DNA from: Epiperipatus broadwayi
Lineage: Eukaryota > Onychophora > Udeonychophora > Euonychophora > Peripatidae
Assembly (NCBI GenBank): GCA_028023455.1
Contig: JAQFVV010012513.1
Span: forward strand, 875,001 to 939,000
Direction: 5' to 3'
Length of the DNA stretch: 64,000 bases
In this document: positions 57,441 through 64,000 of the stretch, in pieces
Layout: each line of letters opens with the position of its first letter
Position numbering within the stretch: the stretch's first letter is position 1
Made by a program: the position numbers and the translations under genes
Notes under the pieces: generated by a model
Seen by the model: the letters and a program-made list of their open reading frames with translations, nothing else
What the model was told of the DNA's origin: nothing
The model's database searches: none

Positions 57441-58355
57441 ATGTTTCATTTTGCTTATGTAGACAATGTGTTTATGGCAGCTCCAAAAGATGTAATCACC
57501 AACATTAAAAATGAATTACAACTGCAAACTAAATTGATTATAAACACCACTTGGGAAAACGAATGGCAGAAGCTAAAATATTTGGATTTGCTGGTCCATA
57601 GAGAAGGCAGAGCTCTGCATTATTGCATGATTGTTAAGCCTCTTGAGGTCAGAGGTTTTACCCACCCGAAATCCATTTCACCTACAGCACATAAATTCAC
57701 AGGTTTAAATGCGTTTTTATTTAGGAATCAAAATTTGTGTAAATTTGAGGCTGATAGGAAGACTAATATTGCATGCTATATAAAAGATTTGTTAAGTGTC
57801 AGATTCAGCTACAGATTAATTACAAAGAAAATAGATCAATTTTACAGAAAATCAATAACTAACCACATAAGTAAAGATAAACCACAAATTACCCTCCCTT
57901 ATATTCCCAAATTATCACAACAGATGATAAAGACTTTGGCTGGTGAATTTAAGGTTGGCTTCCGCACTCCCCCTAATACTAACAGACTTATTAATAATTC
58001 AAAGGATAGAACAGATCCATCTCAGACACCCCAAGTCATATACAGTATTTCATGCCCTCAGGCTGGATGCAGTGCCACATACTATGGGGAAACCAAGGCC
58101 ACTGTTCATAATAGAGCTGCTCAACACATTTATACTTACAGAAGAGCAAAAAAGAACAATGATAACATCTCAATATTCTTCGAACATGAGAAGCAGGCTG
58201 GCCATGTGTTTGAACCTGGCAACCCCAAGATAGTATGCTCTGAAGCCAATGACTGTAAAAGAAAAATCAAGGAGGCGTATTTTGTTATCAGTGATAACAA
58301 TTCCATCAATAGACGCGACACGTGTTTTTCTATCTCAAAAAAATGGACAAACTAA
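57441..58355 (+). CDS. 5'-truncated Penelope-like element: RT motif C to GIY-YIG endonuclease
   Basis: Uninterrupted frame of 304 codons, but it begins in mid-domain at HFAYVDN, so the start Met is incidental. YVDN (6-9) replaces catalytic YVDD, followed by LKYLDLLV (45-52) and PLEVRGF (67-73). The C-terminus has a GIY-YIG domain: VIYSISCPQAGC (199-210), YYGET (214-218), Arg225, His229 and Glu278 in KRKIKEA. It is a different Penelope lineage from the 26-32 kb element, with noticeably richer GC than its surroundings. It has no RT fingers/palm A and B and cannot be active alone. It is flanked on both sides by inverted fragments of the third lineage. Family certain, function none or endonuclease only. 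Confidence 0.85.
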   Translation: MFHFAYVDNVFMAAPKDVITNIKNELQLQTKLIINTTWENEWQKLKYLDLLVHREGRALHYCMIVKPLEVRGFTHPKSISPTAHKFTGLNAFLFRNQNLCKFEADRKTNIACYIKDLLSVRFSYRLITKKIDQFYRKSITNHISKDKPQITLPYIPKLSQQMIKTLAGEFKVGFRTPPNTNRLINNSKDRTDPSQTPQVIYSISCPQAGCSATYYGETKATVHNRAAQHIYTYRRAKKNNDNISIFFEHEKQAGHVFEPGNPKIVCSEANDCKRKIKEAYFVISDNNSINRRDTCFSISKKWTN

Positions 58356-58529
58356 TTTGCATTCACATTTGCATATTTTATTAGTTAGCAACATTACATA
58401 AATGATTTATAACTTATGTTGGCCATGAATATGAGGGAAAACCTCGAAAGCGCTCGGCCCATTTAATTGTTTTGGTTTTTGCAGCTTCTTCGTCAGCGGG
58501 TAAATCGCTTTTATATGCTATTTCCAAAT
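58356..58529 (+). other. 3' region of the truncated Penelope element
   Basis: Contains a GAGGGAAAACCTC hairpin followed by GAAAGCGCTC (58430-58456) and an inverted CTTCGTCAG (58488-58496). Conserved-looking non-coding end, but a hammerhead cannot be closed in either direction. Confidence 0.45.
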
Positions 58530-58925
58530 AATGTTAATATGTTAGTGAATAATTCTAAAAGTGTCATACCTGTTAGGCAAAAAATTAATGTAATTTATTA
58601 AATTTTGTGAATGCATGTTATCATATACAGGTAATCAACATGCAGTACATAGAAAAGATTAAAGAACATCAATTGGTATATAAGAATGTAAGAAATAAAA
58701 CTAATAATGATTTAATAACTGCTTCAGTTTTCTTGGGTTATAAAAAAGATATTTAAATATGTGTGTAAGTTTGACCTTGAAAATGTTCAGATTTTTCGTG
58801 AAGAGAGAAATCATATTTAAAAAAAATAATAATTAAGAAGGCAATTTTCATAAATAGAAATAACATGTATTTAATTAATTGTCGAGCTAATAACATTAAC
58901 ATCTGGGACACCTGGTATTTGAGTC
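58530..58925 (+). pseudogene. Third Penelope-like lineage, GIY-YIG region, plus copy
   Basis: Plus strand: KINVIY, MHVIIYTGN (GIY-YIG start), KIKEHQLVYKNVRNKTNNDL, TASVFLGY, and an out-of-frame FREERNHI-like end. Same lineage as 56630-57130 but opposite orientation, outward from the truncated element between them. Confidence 0.72.
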
Positions 58926-59369
58926 AATGACGTTTGCTACTTTTATATTTTTAAAATAAACGACAGTTTAAGAGGGTAAGTAATTAACAAAAGTACTTCT
59001 ACAAATTGTAAGACTGTGTATAATATTTATTACTGTTATAAGATTAATATAACTTAGTCTAAGTGCACTAGTCAAAAATTGTGAACTTTATTTAGATTTT
59101 AAGCGTATCTCGTATACGTTTTTGCGTATAGTTATTTTCCATATTACATTTCCTCGAGATATTGCGTACGAAAATTTTCAACATTGTATTTACTATATAT
59201 ATATATATATATATATAAACATTAAACATAAAATATCATCATATCAATGTCATATTGTATATTATATTGCTTTGTATTTATTTGTACACGTATGGATCTA
59301 CGCACCATTATAATTTTCATTGAGACTTGTTGCTAAGGTATTTATTTTTCAATTAAGATCATTTTACTC
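58926..59369. other. Non-coding spacer
   Basis: No gene; (TA)n at about 59195-59216. A 63-codon frame across it is a repeat artefact. Confidence 0.5.
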
Positions 59370-59481
59370 AATACTATTACGGGAGATTTGAACTCAGATT
59401 TTCAAGCACCCTTCAACTATCAACACTACTTCATACCACTGATCCACATGACCACACACATGTAGAAAAATAAATAATCAC

Positions 59482-59523
59482 AAAAATAAGTATTTCGTGC
59501 TAAATCAGCACTCATCAGTTGGT
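59482..59523 (-). ncRNA. Hammerhead, family C, helix I weakened
   Basis: Minus strand: ACCAA (59523-59519), CTGATGA (59518-59512), a perfect five-pair helix II GTGCT/AGCAC with GATTT loop (59511-59497), GAAA (59496-59493), TACTTATT, then TTTG in place of TTGG. Core intact; one helix I base is changed. Confidence 0.74.
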
Positions 59524-59767
59524 CCAGATTACCATCTCTCACACACACATATATATAATCAGTGCTCAGTTTATATTAAGACAGCAAATCTTCATACTTT
59601 AATGGACAGGCTTCAATGAACTCCAACTCTTCAGCCATTCAGTAAGGGATTTGGGCTTTCCATTATCAGATCTTCAATGGTATGAATGGCTGAAGAGCTG
59701 GAATAGATTAAAACCTATCCACTAACGTACGAAGCTTTGCTATCTTAATAAAAACTGAGCACTGATC

Positions 59768-59798
<31 letters not shown>

Positions 59799-59814
59799 GG
59801 AGATGGTAATCTGG

Positions 59815-59860
59815 ACCCACTGATGAATGCTGGTTTACCACAAAATACACATATATTGGT
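59815..59860 (+). ncRNA. Hammerhead, family C, decayed core
   Basis: ACCCA, CTGATGA (59820-59826), helix II degraded (GCTGG/ACCAC), AAAA for GAAA, then ATATA and TTGGT. Expected inactive. Confidence 0.65.
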
Positions 59861-60021
59861 GATTATTTATCTTTTCTACATGTGTGCTGTCATGTGTATC
59901 AGTGGTATGAGATAGTGTGGATAGTTGAAGGGTGCTTGAAAGTCTGAGTTCAAACATCCTATAGTTACAATTAAGCTCCAGGTATATGAAGAATGTCTGT
60001 ATTTCAAATAAATACTATTAC

Positions 60022-60374
60022 TTACTGTATTATTATTTAAAAGGTAGTTTATAATTTACTGATAATCACTTTGAATATTTTCAAATAATAAATATTACAG
60101 TTTAAATTGCTTTGGTAAAGATGTTTTATTAGGCACGTTACGACCAGATGTAGCCACATAGTTAGTGTTAGTAGTAGTTCCTCATTGTTTGCTATTATCA
60201 TGTAATTTATTTTAATCTTAATATTTAGAAGTACATCTTTAATTTTTTTTTAAAAATGTGCTTATATCATTGTGCTATATCTGCTGCAAATTTACCCACC
60301 TGCATCTAAAACTTACTATCAGCATAATGTTTACCCTCTCCATGTTACCTACTGTAAGTTAAATAAAAAATAAT
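60022..60374. other. Non-coding spacer
   Basis: Nothing recognised. Confidence 0.5.
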
Positions 60375-60805
60375 CTTTGCTAGATGATAGTGCTTATTGA
60401 CTCCTTATTTTGGGCTATCTTATCAAACACCCTCATATTGCTATCAACTTATGGCTATTATCAGTGATGATTGGATCTTGAATGCACAAGGATCTTTATA
60501 ATAGAGGTCCATAGTTATCAAAAAACAAAGGACACCATAACATATAGAAACTGAACTGTTTTCATATCTATATGATTACACAAACAAATTTGGCTTAGAT
60601 TGAATACATTTATATGTTTCTTAGTTCAGATGGCAGTTTGATAATATAACTAAGAGGCAACAGACAGGTTTTAAATGAAGGGTACATTAGATTTTAAAGG
60701 TTTTGGTGCATTAGTCTAAAAGTCAACGCTTCTCACTGATGAAAACCATAAGCTTGAAAATAGTCTGCGATGTTATTTAATAAACACTATCATCTGACAT
60801 CTATT
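60375..60805. mobile_element. Family A inverted composite, old
   Basis: Minus arm 60375-60510 with ATTGCTATCAACTTATGGCT and ATTATCAGTGATGA (ribozyme remnant); plus arm about 60520-60805 with GGACACCATAACATATAG, CTGAACTGTTTTCATATC, ATTGGCTTAGATTG-like text and a second remnant. Highly diverged from 8-9 kb. Confidence 0.6.
60731..60771 (+). ncRNA. Hammerhead, family A, decayed helices
   Basis: TTCTCA, CTGATGA, helix II AAAC/GCTT (one mismatch) around CATAA, GAAA, ATA, GTC, TGCGAT. Core box, GAAA and GTC are all retained, but helices I and II carry mismatches. Confidence 0.6.
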
Positions 60806-60899
60806 ATTAATTACTAAACTTATTGTAAGTGACATAGAGATGATGAAAAATTATGCTGCTATAAAAAGCAATACATAAATTAAAGTCATGTGGTGAGTC

Positions 60900-63060
60900 A
60901 GGTGAGACTCTATTGGTTTATTAACATTTATTGAGAGACATGTCTCAATATTTCTCTTTTATATTTCAGTTCTCCAATTTTAATCTGAGTTTGAGGTTTT
61001 AGACCCTAAGGTGATGGATTACTTTTTGTGCATAGAGATTGCTAACCCATATGATCACAATGGCATTATTAAAATTATATTGGAATTGAATCTCAACTGG
61101 TAAAAATTTGAGTCTTTGTTCAGATTATAATCAGACTTAATATTTTTTTAAATGACAGACTCATATTTAGGCAGCTACAAATATTGATTGATAATTGGGA
61201 ATCAAGTTGTCATCAGCTAGATAATATGTTAATGAAATTAAATCTAGTTTATTTATGATCTATCAATGTAGGTATAGCTTGTAAAAAATATAATTATATC
61301 AAGATAGAGTCATCACCACTGGTAAAAAAGATATTCTCTTATGGTTGCTGAGCCTATGACATTAGCTTTTAATTATGAATTTTATTACTTTTAGAATTTT
61401 ACATTATTATCATCATTGCTGGGCTTTGTTTAATGTGTACATGATGAAAGATATCAAACTATCAACATGCAAGAATGGATATTTTGTTGTTTGATACTTC
61501 TAGTTCACCCAAAATTTAAAGATTGTTTATAAATTTCATGTAAATATGAGAGAGATTGGTCTAAATTTCCGCACTGATAAATCCTAGGTACGAGGGAGCC
61601 ATTGGTAACACCAACATTTTTGATTGGTACAAATTTACAGTGCAATGCTTGTTTATCCCATCAGAAAGTCTCAAAAGTGGGGGAAAGTAATCACTATCTT
61701 TTATGAGAGTAGTACAGAAAAGGATATAACATTGACAACATGTGCATTAGGATTCACATGTATGATACCTCTAGCTTATCTGAAAAGTAAAGTATGCCTA
61801 TGACATACAGGCATAGTTAGAGAATATGGTCTGAGTTTCTACATTTGAGGACAGTTGGGATATGGTAAAGTTGAAATGAAGGATGAAATGATAAAACATG
61901 CAATCTTGTAAATATATATTTGCAAAGCAATGATAATGTACGCTACCATAAAGTATTAAAGTGAATAAAGTCAGTTTCTACCTTGTGAGAGATTGATGAG
62001 GCAAAACGTAGCCAACTGACAACATGTGCAGGAACATTTAGTTGCTCACAACATTTTAGGCATATAAAGAGTGAAGATCACTCTTGGAATGTATGAAGTG
62101 AGAGAGAATCATCAGAATTTCTTTAATGATGGATCAATGTGATATAATAGACTTGGAAAGTGAGAGATGTGCTGATAAAAACCAAAAAAGCTGTTTATAT
62201 ATACATATGATCAGGAAACTCAAATATTAATACCTCTATAACAACACTACACATATATTATTAATTAAGGGGAAATGATCAGTAAAAATCATTACTAAAT
62301 GTAATTAGTGTGCTTATATGCAACTATAGAGAAGCTTGTTATTTCTATAAATTAAATACAGCTTATTGCTAGAACTTATGACTTTCTCATATTCATATTA
62401 ATATGAAATAGAATAGTAATAAAGAGTTGATTGTCGTTATTATTCTGTTACATCTTGAGATGAATATGAGAACGCCATAAGTTCTCTAAAGAGCTAAGCT
62501 GTATTTAAGTTATAGAAATAACAAGCTTCTCTATAGTTCCTTATAAGTGCACTTATTACATTTATCACATTCCGTAAAGAAGGAGAATAAACAGTTAACA
62601 TCATTAAAAATCATTAATATATCTTTGTGAAGTGGGTTGTGAGTGCAGAATGTTTGAACACTTGTATTCAAACTTTAGTAAATTGTTATCTATAGTATAC
62701 AATGCTAAACAAATGATGAGGTTATGTGTAAGAATATGATCTGGGCCAATTGAATAAGTGCTGTTTAAGCATTGAATGTTCATGTTGGAGATCACTATCT
62801 TTTTTATATAACTTTAGTTAATATATATATATGAAGTTAAAGTATATCTAAAAATATGTTCACGAAATTAAATTACAATCTGTGCTATGTATATCTTACT
62901 CATTTGAAAAAAAGTGAAATGGATAATTAAAAATGCATCCAGAGTGAGTGATATTGGTCTGAATTCTGGGCTCGTGGATGAATGTAATATTATTGATCTA
63001 AGATAAAAGATGCACCGATAAGAATAAAACTTGAATATATATATAAATCGAAATCACAAT
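60900..63060. repeat. Degenerate array of about 300-bp units
   Basis: Landmarks recur at about 290-310 bp spacing: GACAACATGTGCA (61735, 62017), ATTGGTCTAA or ATGGTCTGAG (61556, 61828), and a GATGAAAGAT or GATAAAAGAT-like block with a following GATAA(A/G)AA end (61440, 62175, 63000). A related copy is at 13.2 kb. Strong divergence, no coding capacity; the unit is not recognised. Confidence 0.42.
62283..62616. repeat. Palindromic element with 12-nt TSD
   Basis: Arms about 62300-62405 and 62457-62565: ACTATAGAGAAGCTTGTTAT with ATAACAAGCTTCTCTATAGT, and ATTAAATACAGCTTA against TAAGCTGTATTTAA. The direct repeat TAAAAATCATTA sits at 62283-62294 and 62605-62616. No ORF and no hammerhead core. Confidence 0.78.
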
Positions 63061-63064
63061 ATAT

Positions 63065-63355
63065 GGGTAATAACAATCAGGTGTTACTGTCCTCATTGAA
63101 AAAATTAAAAGACTGAAATGGAGTTGGGCTAGACATATTTCTAGAAGAAATGATAATAGTTGGACAATTCAAATCTTAAACTGAATTCCAAGAGATTGTA
63201 AAACATCCAAAAATAGACCACATGTGAGATGGATGGATGAAATAAGAAAGTGTGCAGGGATGATATGGAGAAGAGAAGCTAAAGATCGGAGAATATGGAT
63301 TGAACTTGGAGAGACCTTCATCCTGCAGGGGATTGATAATGGTTGATGGTGATGA
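63065..63355 (+). mobile_element. LINE 3' end
   Basis: Plus strand encodes (with breaks) WVITIRCYCPH, EKIKRLKWSWARHISRRNDN, WTIQILN, RWMDEIRKCAGMIWRRE, WIELGETFIL and ends GTTGATGGTGATGATGATGA. Another 3' end of the same family, relatively well kept. Confidence 0.78.
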
Positions 63356-64000
63356 TGATGAGAGACTATGGTACTACAACAGCAGTACTATCTACTATAT
63401 TTCTGTATGACTTGGGTTTAAATATGGGCCTATTAAGTCTAAACCTTTATTGCAACAAGCATGGAAGTTTATTTTTATTTCAAGCTTTGATGTCTCATAA
63501 TCCACCATTCAAACCTGGTTAGTATGTAAATATTCTTAGCTAGCAGACAAAATAATAATGAAATACCGTTCAAACCTGCACCAACCCTCAATTAACTTAT
63601 TCAGTAAATACCGTCTTCTCTTTACGTTTCTTTATAAAGACCGTTAGAGAGACTATTTAACAACTGTTTTATATATATACGCGTGCTTTATTTACTTTTA
63701 AATTATGATAACCTTTGTAATTTTCCTTTTTTATATCTGTGTCATAGTGAGCTGAAAATTATCATACAAAAATAAACTGTTATTGATTCTCTGGTCGCAA
63801 GTTTTAAGAATGTAAATAAAAATTTCGCTATTAATTTATTCATTCAATATTTTTTTTACATCTCCAACAAAATGTAAACTTTGAAAATCAATAGAGCTTA
63901 AGATAATGATGTTTTTTGATAGATCTATGTTGTTAATCAATGTTTTATGAAGTATATTTTCTAAAAAAATATATTTATTTTTAAATTTTAAAATTATTTG
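63356..64000. other. Non-coding spacer
   Basis: Nothing recognised up to the window edge. Confidence 0.5.

Larger units (their letters stand above)
59370..60021. mobile_element. Family C head-to-head composite with 11-nt TSD
   Basis: Minus arm about 59645 down to 59385 and plus arm about 59645 to 60000 share the full family-C text (AAGCACCCTTCAACTAT with ATAGTTGAAGGGTGCTT; CAGTGCTCAG with CTGAGCACTG). AATACTATTAC is present at 59370-59380 and again at 60011-60021: a perfect 11-nt TSD around the whole inverted unit. One decayed ribozyme is in each arm. Confidence 0.8.

Noticed and set aside
58430-58500. Possible hammerhead at the end of the truncated Penelope element
   Set aside because: A GAGG/CCTC hairpin and GAAAG are present, but the box reads AATATGA and no helix III/UH site can be closed. 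On the minus strand CTGACGA has no downstream GAAA.

Overview
The window looks like AT-rich, gene-poor DNA from a metazoan nuclear genome, built almost entirely from transposable elements. I found no convincing host gene, no rRNA, no functional tRNA and no CRISPR array. The repeat content (Penelope-like elements, RTE-like LINE tails ending in GAT/ATG runs, tRNA-derived SINEs, long TATC tracts) would suit a mollusc, perhaps a cephalopod. That placement is inference.

Layout. (1) 0.6-6.4 kb is a non-autonomous LTR retrotransposon with about 2.0-kb LTRs, a lysine-tRNA-like primer site and one coiled-coil gag-like ORF. (2) 8.1-9.5 kb holds a head-to-head composite of a 457-bp repeat that carries hammerhead ribozyme (HHR) cores. 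Degraded relatives lie at 11.6, 14.5-15.1, 23.0-23.6, 50.2-50.5 and 60.4-60.8 kb (HHR family A). (3) Three about 95-bp tRNA-Gly-only SINEs with clear target-site duplications (TSDs) lie at 11.4, 12.8 and 18.1 kb. (4) 15-20 kb holds tandem and inverted duplications and a long degenerate TATC tract. (5) 26.56-32.71 kb is a giant inverted pair of Penelope-like retroelements. One copy is an intact 786-codon RT/GIY-YIG ORF; the other has a frameshift and a nonsense codon. (6) 40-54 kb is mostly decayed LINE 3' ends, on both strands. (7) 52.8-60.8 kb is a second dense zone: HHR family B (52.8 and 55.9-56.4 kb), HHR family C (54.8-55.8 and 59.4-60.0 kb), and fragments of two further Penelope lineages. 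(8) 61-64 kb is old degenerate repeats and a last LINE tail.

The most interesting reading is functional. Small repeats without ORFs carry recognisable type-I hammerhead cores: the conserved CTGANGA box, a compensating helix II, GAAA, a very short helix III, and a helix I closed across the cleavage site. They sit beside Penelope-like elements that could supply RT and endonuclease. Both classes share one unusual insertion form: two copies head to head, as one unit, flanked by a 9-15 nt direct duplication. In at least two family-A insertions one arm begins within about 4-10 nt of the predicted ribozyme cleavage site. This supports retrozyme-like elements whose self-cleaved RNA is copied by Penelope machinery, with inverted-dimer formation as a by-product. 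HHRs in Penelope-like elements and in animal retrozymes are established knowledge. The three families here, and the link between cleavage site and inversion junction, are my reading of this sequence.

All identity and pairing statements were made by eye, without alignment or folding software.
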